64,000 bases of DNA from Enterococcus crotali (lineage in GTDB: Bacteria; Bacillota; Bacilli; Lactobacillales; Enterococcaceae), in assembly GCF_000633635.1 (NCBI RefSeq), contig NZ_AYPQ01000002.1:609643-673642 (forward strand), given 5' to 3'. A model generated the notes under the pieces. It saw only the letters and a program-made list of their open reading frames with translations. It ran no database searches and had not been told where the DNA came from. A program made the translations under genes and the position numbers. Positions within the stretch are counted from its first letter, which is position 1. Each line of letters opens with the position of its first letter. This document shows positions 41,001 to 49,854 of this stretch, in pieces.

Positions 41001-41603
41001 ATGAAAAAGTTAAGGATTTTCATCGATATCAAAAAAGAAGAAAAATATCTAAACAAAATGGCTGAAAAAGGTTGGCGTTTAAGTAACTACAGTTTATTTA
41101 GTGTTTATACGTTTGAACAGACGACGCCTAGCTCATTAAATTATAGGATCGATTATCAAACATTTAGAAAGAAAACGGACTACCTTGCTTACTTAACGTT
41201 ATTTGAGGATAGCGGTTGGCAACATATTAGTGGTACTCGCTGGAGCGGTTTTCAATTTTTTGTGCCAACAAACGTTAAAAACCAAGCGTTTGATATATTT
41301 TCAGATGTTAGTTCAAGTAATGATCGTTATAAGCGATTGTATAATCATGCAATTATGTGGGGATTATTAATGCTTATCTACTTCTTTATGTTGCAACCTT
41401 CTTTTGAAAATATATCCTCATGGTACTTGACTTCAAGTCTTTGGGCGTACAGTGGTCTTCAATTGGTTGGAATGATTATTATGGAAACCTTCTTTTTGCT
41501 TATCCAGATTATGCCAATGATGTTTTTTCTATTTAGCACTATCTATTTTATAATTACGGGGACAAAAACAAAAAAACATATAAAAAAATATGAGACTGGA
41601 TAA
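41001..41603 (+). CDS. DUF2812 membrane protein
   Basis: A 200-residue protein starting behind AGGAGGAG. The N-terminal soluble domain (KKEEKYLNKMAEKGWRLSNYSLF...YRIDYQT...YLTLFEDSGWQHI...GFQFFVPT) is DUF2812. Three to four membrane segments occupy about 110-190, and a Lys-rich tail follows. The DUF2812 and PadR pairing is widespread in Firmicutes. The function is unknown. Confidence 0.85.
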   Translation: MKKLRIFIDIKKEEKYLNKMAEKGWRLSNYSLFSVYTFEQTTPSSLNYRIDYQTFRKKTDYLAYLTLFEDSGWQHISGTRWSGFQFFVPTNVKNQAFDIFSDVSSSNDRYKRLYNHAIMWGLLMLIYFFMLQPSFENISSWYLTSSLWAYSGLQLVGMIIMETFFLLIQIMPMMFFLFSTIYFIITGTKTKKHIKKYETG

Positions 41604-41630
41604 ATCTTGTTCTCAGCTGTAATAATCATG

Positions 41631-41681
41631 AAAAAAAGTGTGTGTGAAAAACTGAAATCAGTTTTTCACACACACTTTTTT
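41631..41681. terminator. Strong bidirectional terminator
   Basis: AAAAAAGTGTGTGTG... and its exact complement form a stem of about 24 bp with a 2-base loop, flanked by A and T runs. It separates the convergent DUF2812 gene and dnaN. Confidence 0.9.
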
Positions 41682-41690
41682 CTAAATTTT

Positions 41691-42821
41691 TTAATTTGTA
41701 CGAACTGGTGTGATCAATTGAATAAAGTCTAAATCTGTTTCTGTCGGCTCTAACGTAAACGGACGAATCGCAGAAATAAATTTAACCGTAATACTCATAT
41801 CTCCAAATGCACGTAAAGCATCTTTCATATAATCTGGGTTGAAAGAAATTTCCAGTGGATCACCGGTTACTTTTTCGTAGTTTAATGGCTCTTCGACTTT
41901 ACCGATTTCTGGAGAGTTACCATATAGAGTAACTGAATCAGAAGCAATCGCTAAACGAACGATATTATTACGGCCTTCATGTGACAATAACGAAGCACGA
42001 TCGATAGCCGATAATAATTCTGGTACATAAAAATCAATTTCTGTATTAAAACTTGTAGGAATCAAACGATTCGTATCAGGATAATTTCCTTCTAACAAAC
42101 GAGAATAGAAATACATATTCTGTGTTTTGAACAATACTTGATTTTCCATGATACTGATTTCAACCATTTCTTCTTCGTTCGTGAATGAACGAGAAAGTTC
42201 AGTTAAACTTTTTCCAGGTATAACGATGTTAAAATCTTCAGCTGCTTGTTCGATCGGAATGATTCGTTGGCTTAAACGATGAGAATCTGTCGCAACAGCC
42301 AATAATTTTTGGTTTTCCAAAATGAAATGAACCCCGGTTAAAATTGGGCGACTTTCATGAAGAGAAACAGCGAATCCTGTTTCATTGATGATTTTTGTCA
42401 ACAGATGAACAGGTAATTGAATTTGATTTTTGGCATCAATGACAGGAAGATGTGGATAATTATCTGCATCCAATCCATTAACTGTAAAATCGGCTTTCCC
42501 TGAAGTAATTGCTACTTGATTATTATCAAGTACTTCTAATGTAAACATATCTTCAGGTAATTTACGGATGATTTCTCCAAAGAAACGTGCTTGTAAAACG
42601 ATGCTACCTGTTGATTCAATCGTCATTTGAGCTTTTTCATCATCTTTTGTTAGAAAGCTTTCAATAGAAATGTCGGCATTACTACCTGTTAATGTTAGTC
42701 CTTCATCATTTAGAACAATTTTAACACCTGTTAAAATAGGGATCGTTGTTTTTGAAGAGATAGCTCTTTGAACCGTTTGTAATTCTTGTAAGAAGATACT
42801 TCTTTTTACAGTTAATTTCAT
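41691..42821 (-). CDS. dnaN: DNA polymerase III subunit beta (sliding clamp)
   Basis: A 376-residue clamp (MKLTVKRSIFLQELQTVQRAISSKTTIPILTGV...RPFTLEP). Three repeated clamp domains fit the length. It is immediately downstream of dnaA across a DnaA-box cluster. Confidence 0.97.
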   Translation of the reverse strand: MKLTVKRSIFLQELQTVQRAISSKTTIPILTGVKIVLNDEGLTLTGSNADISIESFLTKDDEKAQMTIESTGSIVLQARFFGEIIRKLPEDMFTLEVLDNNQVAITSGKADFTVNGLDADNYPHLPVIDAKNQIQLPVHLLTKIINETGFAVSLHESRPILTGVHFILENQKLLAVATDSHRLSQRIIPIEQAAEDFNIVIPGKSLTELSRSFTNEEEMVEISIMENQVLFKTQNMYFYSRLLEGNYPDTNRLIPTSFNTEIDFYVPELLSAIDRASLLSHEGRNNIVRLAIASDSVTLYGNSPEIGKVEEPLNYEKVTGDPLEISFNPDYMKDALRAFGDMSITVKFISAIRPFTLEPTETDLDFIQLITPVRTN

Positions 42822-42874
42822 AATGATTGAACTCCTTTTTAATTGAATTTTAAACGCATGAATTTTGCGCAGAC

Positions 42875-43019
42875 AGCTTTGTATTTATATATAAATAAAT
42901 AATAAAAGTAGTAGGTCCTGTTAATTCTGTGGAAAAGTCTAGAAACGAAATGAAATAGGAGTTTTCCACCTGTGTATAACTTGTGGAAAACTTTTTATTT
43001 TTTTGCTTTTTTATCCACA
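42875..43019. other. oriC, dnaA-dnaN part (DnaA boxes and AT-rich stretch)
   Basis: An exact box TTATCCACA lies at 43011-43019. Near-boxes are TTTTCCACC (42962), TGTGTATAA (42971) and TGTGGAAAA (42982). The AT-rich run at about 42881-42910, ending GTAGTAG, is a candidate unwinding element with DnaA-trio-like triplets. Confidence 0.7.
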
Positions 43020-43021
43020 GC

Positions 43022-44365
43022 TTACGAATTAAGCAAGTTTTTGATTTCCCCAACCTCTTTTTGAATCGTTGGATCTTTTTCCATTAATTGTTGGATTTTT
43101 TCATGAGCATGAATAACGGTTGTATGATCTTTTCCGCCGAATTCTGCTCCGATCTTTGGTAGAGAGTTTTCTGTCATCTCTCTAGAAAGATACATTGAAA
43201 TTTGCCTAGGAACAACGATGGATTTTACACGTTTTTTGCCTTTTAAATCTTTTAATTGGATATGGTAATACTTTGCCACTTCTTCTTGGATTTGTAAAAT
43301 AGATAGGTGATTTTGACTGCCAACGGATTTTAAAGACTTCAAGGCATCAGCGGCTAGACTAGTAGTAATATCTTCACCATTGATTGTCGCAAAAGCTTGC
43401 ACGCGGACTAAAGCTCCTTCTAGTTCTCGAATATTAGAATCGATTTGGCCTGCGATATAACTAAGCGTATCGTCTGGAATCTCCAGTCGTTCGGCATCAG
43501 CTTTTTTCCGTAAAATGGCAATTCGTGTCTCTAAATCTGGTGGTGTGATGTCGACAGATAGACCCCAAGCAAAACGAGAAACCAAGCGTTCAGGAAGTTT
43601 TGGAATATCGTTAGGCGGTCGATCACTTGTTAGTACAATTTGTTTGTTTTCATTATACAAATCATTGAAGGTATGGAAAAATTCTTCTAACGTTGCTTCT
43701 TTTTCAGCCAAAAACTGAATATCATCAACCAACAGCAAATCAACATTTCGATATTCTTTTCTAAACTGTTCTGAATTTTTCGTTTGGATCGAATTGATGA
43801 ATTCATTGGTGAATGTTTCACTACTGACGTATTTTACCTTTGCATCGGGGCGATTTTGCAGCATTTGATGACCAATAGCATGCATCAAATGGGTTTTCCC
43901 CAAACCAACACCACCATAAAAGAATAGTGGATTGTAAATAGAACCAGGATCTTCTGCTACAACTAACGCTGCAGCATGTGCCATTTGATTTCCTTTTCCG
44001 ATAACGAATGTGTCAAAAGAATACTTTGGATTCAATAAAGCCTTTTTCCCATGTTCAGCAATTTTTTCTTGCGTGACAGGGGCTTTTTTTTCTTCCTGAA
44101 CAGGCATTGTTTCTTTTTCACCAGTAACAACAAAATGAGGCATGACTTCAGCACCAGTCAATTTAAAGCCGGTTTCGACGATTTTTGCGGCTAAATTCTT
44201 TTCCCAATAGTCTTTATGAACAGCAGAAGGAACTTCTAACCATAATTGGTTATTTTCCAACTTTAGCGGTTGCGTTGTTTTTATCCAAGCATCAAAACTT
44301 GGCGCAGACAAAACAGATTGGTAAGTATCTTCTAGATCTTTCCAGAAACTTTCCATATCGGGCAT
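43022..44365 (-). CDS. dnaA: Chromosomal replication initiator DnaA
   Basis: A 447-residue initiator. The N-terminal domain is MPDMESFWKDLEDTYQSVLS. The AAA+ domain has Walker A GGVGLGKTH (151-159) and Walker B LLLVDDIQFLA. The C-terminal box-binding helix is FGGKDHTTVIHAHEKI. The start follows AAGGAGG, which in turn follows a repeat-family-1 unit. DnaA boxes lie on both sides of the gene. Confidence 0.98.
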   Translation of the reverse strand: MPDMESFWKDLEDTYQSVLSAPSFDAWIKTTQPLKLENNQLWLEVPSAVHKDYWEKNLAAKIVETGFKLTGAEVMPHFVVTGEKETMPVQEEKKAPVTQEKIAEHGKKALLNPKYSFDTFVIGKGNQMAHAAALVVAEDPGSIYNPLFFYGGVGLGKTHLMHAIGHQMLQNRPDAKVKYVSSETFTNEFINSIQTKNSEQFRKEYRNVDLLLVDDIQFLAEKEATLEEFFHTFNDLYNENKQIVLTSDRPPNDIPKLPERLVSRFAWGLSVDITPPDLETRIAILRKKADAERLEIPDDTLSYIAGQIDSNIRELEGALVRVQAFATINGEDITTSLAADALKSLKSVGSQNHLSILQIQEEVAKYYHIQLKDLKGKKRVKSIVVPRQISMYLSREMTENSLPKIGAEFGGKDHTTVIHAHEKIQQLMEKDPTIQKEVGEIKNLLNS

Positions 44366-44381
44366 ATGGTGACCTCCTTAG

Positions 44382-44500
44382 TTTAAAAGCGGAACAAACC
44401 GCATAATTCTGACAGAAAAATAGGAAAAAATGAGAGTGGCATTTTTTGCCGTAATCAAATTTTGGTCTTTTTTCTGAGAAATAAGCTCGCACAACTAAAT
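44382..44500 (-). repeat. Repeat family 1 copy in the dnaA leader
   Basis: GTTTAAAAGCGGAAC at the ribosome-binding-site side, the AT-rich middle stem (AAAAAATGA...GTGGCATTTTTTGCC), and a degenerate AACTAAAT end. It places the element between oriC and the dnaA ribosome-binding site. Confidence 0.7.
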
Positions 44501-44576
44501 ACAAATTTTTCTATATAAAAAAGCAGAGCAAATATAAATTGATAAGCAAATAGAATTTTAGCATTTTTTTCAAACT

Positions 44577-44878
44577 TTTTCCACAGGCAAATTGTTAATT
44601 GTGGAAAAAAATTCACAGAGGGTGATAAACTTATCCACAGAGAGGGAATAAACTGTGGATTTATCTTAACGATTTTATTTATCCACAGCATATTATGTAA
44701 AACAAAACCAGCTATTAATGGATTTTAAAGAAGTTATGCACAGTAAAAAAACAATATGTGCATAACTTTTTCACACCCTGTTTTTTTGTGCAAAAGTGTG
44801 AAGAAAATTAAAAATGAACTAGGAGGACTAAAAAAACTATCCACAAGTTATCCCTAAGTTTTTCTCATTTGTGGATAA
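44577..44878. other. oriC, dnaA-rpmH part (DnaA-box cluster)
   Basis: Exact boxes TTATCCACA at 44631 and 44679 and TGTGGATAA at 44870. Variants TTTTCCACA (44577), TGTGGAAAA (44600), TGTGGATTT (44654), TTATGCACA (44734), TGTGCATAA (44757) and CTATCCACA (44837). There is no gene between 44501 and 45005. Confidence 0.9.
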
Positions 44879-44918
44879 CTTATTTAGCGAGGTGGAAAAA
44901 TTATTTCCTGAAAATTTA

Positions 44919-44948
44919 TTGACAAATCTACCCAATACTAGTTATACT
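44919..44948 (+). promoter_or_regulatory. Promoter of rpmH
   Basis: TTGACA (44919-44924), an 18-base spacer and TATACT (44943-44948), 57 bases before the rpmH start. Confidence 0.8.
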
Positions 44949-45005
44949 ATCAAAGTATGTCTATGTATTGATGGATAGTTACAATTTCAGGAGGTGGAAC
45001 AAGAG

Positions 45006-45140
45006 ATGAAAAGAACGTATCAACCAAACAAACGCAAACGTCAAAAAGTTCACGGTTTCCGTAAACGCATGAGCACAAAAAATGGTCGCAACGTATTAGC
45101 GAGCAGACGTCGTAAAGGCAGAAAAGTTATTTCAGCATAA
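45006..45140 (+). CDS. rpmH: 50S ribosomal protein L34
   Basis: A 44-residue, very basic protein, [20 protein letters not shown]..., recognisable throughout and starting behind AGGAGGTGG. It is the first gene to the right of oriC. A terminator follows, so it forms its own transcript here. Confidence 0.98.
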   Translation: MKRTYQPNKRKRQKVHGFRKRMSTKNGRNVLASRRRKGRKVISA

Positions 45141-45178
45141 TCTATGTTGACTTTAAATAACGAATCAAGTGTAAACTA

Positions 45179-45233
45179 AGAACCCTTTATTATCTTCACA
45201 AAGTATGTGTGGAAATAATAAAGGGTTCTTTTG
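45179..45233 (+). terminator. Terminator of rpmH
   Basis: AGAACCCTTTATTAT (45179-45193) pairs with ATAATAAAGGGTTCT (45215-45229), followed by TTTT. Confidence 0.85.
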
Positions 45234-45242
45234 TTGTGAATC

Positions 45243-45530
45243 ACTACGACTGGCTTGCCCAGAGTAGATGATGAACAATACTTGGCGAACGTAGTGAGAG
45301 AAGTTACCATACTAGTGAATCACTCCACGTCGCTTCGATCTCATCAAACTCTAAGTGCTAAAGCACTAAGAATTGAAGGACTACGACTGGCTTGCCCAGA
45401 GTAGTTGATGAACAATACAAGGCGTGCGTAGTGAGAGAAGTTACCATACTAGTGAATCACTCCACATCGCTTCGATTGCATCAATTTCTAAGTACCAAAG
45501 TATTAAGAATTGAAGGACTAGTAAATCACC
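45243..45530 (+). repeat. Two tandem 137-bp units (repeat family 3)
   Basis: Units start at about 45243 and 45380 with ACTACGACTGGCTTGCCCAG. They share GTAGTGAGAGAAGTTACCAT, ACTAGTGAATCACTCCAC and a variable hairpin (CTAAGTGCTAAAGCACTAAG in unit 1). A partial third start follows. No gene lies between rpmH and rnpA; the rest (45531-45822) is AT-rich and must hold the rnpA promoter. Confidence 0.85.
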
Positions 45531-45828
45531 AAATACCTAACACTAAAAAAGTAGTAAGCTAAGAATGAAAAGCAAAATAATAATTTAGGGAAAGAAACAT
45601 TCATGTCCTAAATTATGCCCATTTTATTTCAACATCACCAACCTCAAAAATCTCTCATGCCATAAAATAAAGTGAAAAAAAACCAAAAAAATGATAATAT
45701 ATGAAATTAGAGTCATTATCACTAAAATCTCCGGTTATTTTCCATGAAATTTGGAAAAAATAGTCTGAGATATGCTATTATTGTAGAGTGAGCAAAAAAG
45801 AAAGATAGAAAGAAACAAAGGGATGAAA

Positions 45829-46167
45829 ATGAAGAAATCCTATAGAGTAAAAAAAGAGAAAGAATTTCAAGCAGTATTTGAACACAAGCAGTCTTGTGCG
45901 AATCGCAGATTTGTTGTCTATGTATTGGAAAAACCAGAACAAAAGCATTTTCGAGTTGGAATTTCCGTAGGGAAAAAAATTGGGAATGCAGTGGTTAGAA
46001 ATGCCGTTAAGCGTAAGCTCCGTACGTCGATTTACCAATTAAAAGAGTTGATTGATCCAACATGTGATTTTATTATCATCGCAAGACCAGGTGTTGACAA
46101 GTTAACATCTGAAGAAATTCACACTAATGTGATGCATGTTTTAAAGCTTGCAAAAATTTTGAAATAA
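45829..46167 (+). CDS. rnpA: Ribonuclease P protein component
   Basis: A basic protein of about 112 residues (MKKSYRVKKEKEFQAVFEHKQSCANRRFVVY). The RNase P motif is VGNAVVRNAVKRKLR-like: GNAVVRNAVKRKLRTSI. It assists the catalytic RNA in tRNA 5' maturation. The ATG at 45823 is an alternative start two codons upstream. It precedes yidC by 15 bases. Confidence 0.96.
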   Translation: MKKSYRVKKEKEFQAVFEHKQSCANRRFVVYVLEKPEQKHFRVGISVGKKIGNAVVRNAVKRKLRTSIYQLKELIDPTCDFIIIARPGVDKLTSEEIHTNVMHVLKLAKILK

Positions 46168-46182
46168 GAGAGGAACAGTTTT

Positions 46183-47010
46183 GTGAAGAAGTATAAACGC
46201 CTATTATTGATGGCAGGTCTAGTGACACTTGTTTTTGTGTTGTCTGCCTGTGGAACCGCCCCGATTAATGAGAACAGTACAGGAATTTGGGACCGCTACA
46301 TTGTCTATTATTTTGCGGAAGCAATTAAATTCCTATCCATTTCAGCAAATACTGGTATTGGGATCATCTTATTTACATTAGTAATTAGAATTATTTTATT
46401 ACCATTGATGCATTTCCAAACGAAAAGTATGCGCAAAACCCAAGAGTTACAACCAAAATTAAAAGCGCTGCAAAAACAATATTCATCAAAAGATCCGGAA
46501 ACGCAACGTCTATTCCGTGAAGAACAGCAAAAATTATACGCTGAAAACAATGTAAATCCATATGCAGGTTGTTTACCGCTATTGATCCAAATGCCGATCA
46601 TGATGGCTCTTTATCAATCTATTTCTCGTGTACCTGAATTGAAACAGGGAAGTTTTATGTGGCTTAACTTGGGTCAACCCGATCCATACCTGATTTTACC
46701 GATTTTAGCGGCAGTCTTTACATTTGCCAGCAGCTATTTGACTAGTATGAGTCAAATCGAATCAAATGCTTCATTAAAAATCATGAACTTCGTAATGCCA
46801 GTTATGATCTTTGTCATGGGGATGAGCTTAGCCAGCGGATTATCACTTTACTGGGTAGTTTCAAATGCTTTCCAAGTGGGTCAAACGTTATTGATCAACA
46901 ATCCATTCAAAATCCGCAAAGAACGTGCAGAGGCTGAAAGACAAGTAAAAGAACGCGAACGTGCATTGAAGAAAGCAATGAATCCTAAGAAAAAAAATAA
47001 GAAAAAATAA
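46183..47010 (+). CDS. yidC: Membrane protein insertase YidC (SpoIIIJ type)
   Basis: A 275-residue insertase starting at GTG 46183 behind AGAGGAAC. It has a lipoprotein signal with lipobox LSAC and Cys23, then five membrane segments. The conserved Arg lies in the first one (LVIRIILLPL), and NPYAGCLPLLIQMPIMMALYQ follows. It ends in a Lys-rich tail that binds ribosomes. It lies upstream of jag, as in other Firmicutes. Confidence 0.96.
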   Translation: MKKYKRLLLMAGLVTLVFVLSACGTAPINENSTGIWDRYIVYYFAEAIKFLSISANTGIGIILFTLVIRIILLPLMHFQTKSMRKTQELQPKLKALQKQYSSKDPETQRLFREEQQKLYAENNVNPYAGCLPLLIQMPIMMALYQSISRVPELKQGSFMWLNLGQPDPYLILPILAAVFTFASSYLTSMSQIESNASLKIMNFVMPVMIFVMGMSLASGLSLYWVVSNAFQVGQTLLINNPFKIRKERAEAERQVKERERALKKAMNPKKKNKKK

Positions 47011-47025
47011 AAGGAGGTTTTCCAG

Positions 47026-47793
47026 ATGCCGGTTTATGAGGGAAACACAATTGAAGAAGCAACAACTAAAGGGTTGAGTGCACTGAATTTGTCAAAAGAA
47101 GAGGTAGAGATCAAGGTGATCGCAGACGCTAAAAAAGGTTTCTTGGGTTTTGGTAAGAAGCTAGCTCAAGTATCGATCGAACCTACTGTCAGCGAACAAA
47201 TTGCAGAAGCAGTTACAGAGACAGTCGAAGATATCATTGTGACAGATGAGGAAGTCAAAGTAGAGACAGCTGTTGAAGAGTTGTTAGCTACTGAATCTAA
47301 TTCTTCTGAACCAAAAGTCTTGGAAAACCTTGAAGATGAAGAAGCAATCACTGAGTTGGCCTTGTATTTAACAACCATTTCAAAAGAACTAAATGCACCT
47401 GCTCTAGTCCGTTTGGAACGTAAAGATGGCTTGTTGGTTTTCCATCTAGATACGGATAAACAAGGAATTTTGATTGGAAAGCACGGTAAAGTTTTAAATG
47501 CGATGCAGTATTTAGCACAAGTATTTGTTCATCGTGTTGCAGAAAATAAATTATCAGTGGTAGTAAATGTTGGGGATTATCGTGAAAAACGTCAAGCAAT
47601 CTTACAACGTTTAGCAGAAAGAACAGCAGAAAAAGTGAAGCAAACTGGTCGTCCAGTTTTTCTAGAACCAATGCCTGCATTTGAAAGAAAACAAATCCAC
47701 TTTACCTTGAGTAAAGATGATCACATCAAAACACACTCAGAAGGCGATGAACCTTACCGCTATCTAGTTGTTGAACCAGTAAAAAAATATTAA
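47026..47793 (+). CDS. jag: RNA-binding protein Jag (KhpB)
   Basis: A 255-residue protein with an N-terminal Jag domain (YEGNTIEEATTKGLSALNL...GFLGFGKKLAQV), an acidic linker (about 55-110), a KH domain (LIGKHGKVLNAMQYLAQ) and an R3H domain (RLAERTAEKVKQTGRPVFLEPM...HFTLSKDDHIKTHSEGDEPYR). It binds RNA and affects cell elongation in related bacteria. It ends before a terminator. Confidence 0.95.
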   Translation: MPVYEGNTIEEATTKGLSALNLSKEEVEIKVIADAKKGFLGFGKKLAQVSIEPTVSEQIAEAVTETVEDIIVTDEEVKVETAVEELLATESNSSEPKVLENLEDEEAITELALYLTTISKELNAPALVRLERKDGLLVFHLDTDKQGILIGKHGKVLNAMQYLAQVFVHRVAENKLSVVVNVGDYREKRQAILQRLAERTAEKVKQTGRPVFLEPMPAFERKQIHFTLSKDDHIKTHSEGDEPYRYLVVEPVKKY

Positions 47794-47801
47794 TGAACGT
47801 A

Positions 47802-47842
47802 AAAATGTCCCTTTAAAAAGTTATTTTTTTAAAGGGACATTT
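47802..47842 (+). terminator. Terminator of rnpA-yidC-jag
   Basis: AAATGTCCCTTTAAAAA pairs with TTTTTAAAGGGACATTT. Confidence 0.88.
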
Positions 47843-47878
47843 ATTGTTTAAATCAATTCATTCATGTGAAAAAACAGA

Positions 47879-47907
47879 TTGACAAATGCTGTTAAACAAA
47901 GTATATT
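47879..47907 (+). promoter_or_regulatory. Promoter of a small RNA
   Basis: TTGACA (47879-47884), a 17-base spacer and TATATT (47902-47907), close to the housekeeping consensus. The nearest downstream coding start is over 200 bases away, past a terminator. Confidence 0.75.
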
Positions 47908-47913
47908 TTAAGA

Positions 47914-48010
47914 CGAAATCATTCTTATCAACGTACAAAATACGGTGATAAAGTAGTTGAAGCATTCGTGCTTCTTCCAGCCTGGTTCTTTTAGAATCAG
48001 GTTTTTTATT
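47914..48010 (+). ncRNA. Candidate small RNA (about 97 nt)
   Basis: It follows a consensus promoter and has no reading frame of note. Three hairpins are visible: TTATCA-ACGT/ACGG-TGATAA (47925-47951), GAAGC/GCTTC (47959-47974) and a terminator CCTGGTTC/GAATCAGG (47981-48001) followed by TTTTTT. The short unpaired segments between stems could be pairing regions. It is not a known RNA that I recognise. Confidence 0.65.
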
Positions 48011-48029
48011 TTGTCTCTAGCTAAGGAGT

Positions 48030-48060
48030 ATGACAAAAGTCACATGAGATGATGACAAAA
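48030..48060 (+). promoter_or_regulatory. Candidate operator pair upstream of the 55-residue paralog
   Basis: ATGACAAAAGTCAC (48030-48043), 9 bases, then TGACAAAA (48053-48060). The order and spacing equal those at 33.7 kb. Downstream CATAATAAG serves as a plausible -10 region. Confidence 0.65.
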
Positions 48061-48124
48061 TAATCTAACAAAAGTGCTGAGTATCCTGCATAATAAGTTT
48101 ATCAACTATTAAGGAGAAAACATT

Positions 48125-48291
48125 ATGAATGATCAAGCAAATAGAATCGAAGCATTAGAATTGGAAAATGAAACTTACGTTTAAAATTAGTAGCAACCAA
48201 AGAAGAGAATAAAGGGGCTTGGGCAAGTTGGATTTGGGTACTTGTTCCTGTTGTAGGAATGATAGTAGGCGCATTTCATACGATAGTTTAG
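48125..48291 (+). pseudogene. Small coiled-coil membrane protein, frameshifted paralog
   Basis: ATG 48125 behind AAGGAG reads MNDQANRIEALELENETYV-stop. One added A near 48171 gives ...LELENENLRLKLVATKEEN, then GAWASWIWVLVPVVGMIVGAFHTIV, 55 residues, matching the protein at 33442-33609. The restored length is exactly equal to its paralog, which argues for a missing base rather than a different gene. Confidence 0.75.
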
Positions 48292-48322
48292 TCAAAAAAA
48301 AGAGGCCGAGACAAACACCCAT

Positions 48323-48545
48323 GAGGGCTATCGCCCTCACCAAACAGAATGAAAACGAAAGTGATCGACCTACAGGCTTTTTCCTGTCATACTTAGAGAT
48401 GACAGGAGTGGCTTGTAGGTCGATCACTTATTGAGGTTCTTCTCCAAGTGACCTTGAGGGACAAACTAGATCATTCTACTTATTTGCACCAATCATTAGG
48501 TCTTAGAACCTGCGTATAAAAATAAATTGTTTCTATAAGTAGAAT
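48323..48545 (+). ncRNA. Structured left end of the IS110 element (possible bridge RNA)
   Basis: GAGGGC/GCCCTC (48323-48338), a 15-bp stem AGTGATCGACCTACA/TGTAGGTCGATCACT (48360-48428) with an inner CCTGTCAT/ATGACAGG, then an 11-bp inverted pair ATTCTACTTAT/ATAAGTAGAAT (48473-48483, 48535-48545). IS110 elements are known to encode a bridge RNA in the non-coding end upstream of the transposase. The structure fits, but the loops were not matched to target or donor. Confidence 0.45.
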
Positions 48546-48575
48546 AGCCCCTTCTGTACTTTTTTTCAAGGAGGA

Positions 48576-49741
48576 ATGTTGAAAATGGAAGATGTACTTC
48601 GGTCTTGTTGTGCTGGATTAGACATCCATCAAAAAGTGATTGTTGCTTGTATTATTCGTTCTACCGAAGGGAAAAAACGGCCAGAAAAATTCTTTGGTAG
48701 TTTTGACACGACAACTCGTGGTCTTTTTGACTTGTCTGATTGGTTGACTTCTTACGAAGTCACACACATAAGCATGGAAAGCACGGGCGTTTATTGGAAA
48801 TGCGTCTGGCGAATTTTACAGAATCACTTTGAGCTGCAGTTAGCGAACCCTCGTCATATCAAAAATATTCCAGGGAAAAAAACGGATATGAAAGATGCAG
48901 AGTGGATTGCGCGACTCACTCGATTAGGCGTCGTCCCTACAAGTTTTGTTCCACCAGAACCCATTCAGGAACTGAGAGATTTAACTCGCTACCGCAAACA
49001 TTTAGTGGAAGATTTGAATCGAGAAAAAAATCGCGGGCACATGGTGTTACAGAATGCTGGAATCAAATTAGCTTCAGTAATTAAAGATATCTATGGAAAA
49101 TCTGGTAGAGGGTTACTTTATGCTTTAATTAAAAATGAACAAATCACAGAAACACTCATCCTCAAATGTGTGTATACAACATTACGCAGAAAAGTTCCTC
49201 AATTGCTCGAATCTTTAGAAGGATTTATGACGCCTCATTATCGTAAAATGTTATCTCTTCATCTCACTCAGATTGAGTGCTTAGAAAAACAATTAGTAGA
49301 AGTCGAAGAAACCATAAATGACTCTCTCGTTCCTTATGAAGAATACGTAGAACGTTTAGAGGAAATTCCGGGAATCAATCGAAGAACCGCGGCAGTTGTA
49401 CTCGCAGAAGTAGGAATAGATATGTCTGTTTTCCCCTCAGCTGGACATCTTGCATCATGGGCAGGAGTGAGTCCAGGAAATAATCAAAGTGCTGGAAAGA
49501 CACGAAGTAAACGTGTAGGAAAAGGAAATTCCTATCTAAAAAAAGTTTTAGCACAAGGGGCACTGGCGGTTTCCCAAGGAAACCTAATCGAATTCAAGCA
49601 TTTTTCTTTCGGGTAAGAAGAAATGCTGGACACAAAAAATCGGTTGTTGCGACCGTTCATTTATTCTTACGTATTATTTATCGGATGTTTTCCGATCAGT
49701 CCCGCTATAATGAACTTGGAGAAAGTTATTTACAAAAATAG
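48576..49741 (+). pseudogene. IS110 family transposase, frameshifted near the C-terminus
   Basis: An N-terminal DEDD domain (CCAGLDIHQK, MESTGVYWK, KKTDMKDAEW) and a C-terminal Tnp domain (EIPGINRRTAAVVLAEVG...AGVSPGNNQSAGKTRSKRVGKGN, with the conserved Ser). The frame stops at 49616. One T added to the run at 49601-49605 continues as FFFRVRRNAGHKKSVVATVHLFLRI to the stop at 49741, giving about 388 residues. It starts at 48576 behind AAGGAGG; ATG 48585 is possible. No flanking target duplication is expected for this family. Confidence 0.85.
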
Positions 49742-49743
49742 AA

Positions 49744-49827
49744 AGAACAGTTTAAGATGTAACTGCTAAACTGTTCTAGACCAATTAGAGCTAACTACGC
49801 ATTAAGTAGGAGGTAGCCTTTTTTTGT
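49744..49827 (+). terminator. Hairpins downstream of the transposase gene
   Basis: AGAACAGTTTA/TAAACTGTTCT (49744-49777) abuts the stop codon. A second, imperfect stem GCTAACTAC/GTAGGAGGTAGC (49789-49817) is followed by a T run. Confidence 0.6.
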
Positions 49828-49854
49828 TTTTTTAGGGTTTAGTTTTCGTATAAA

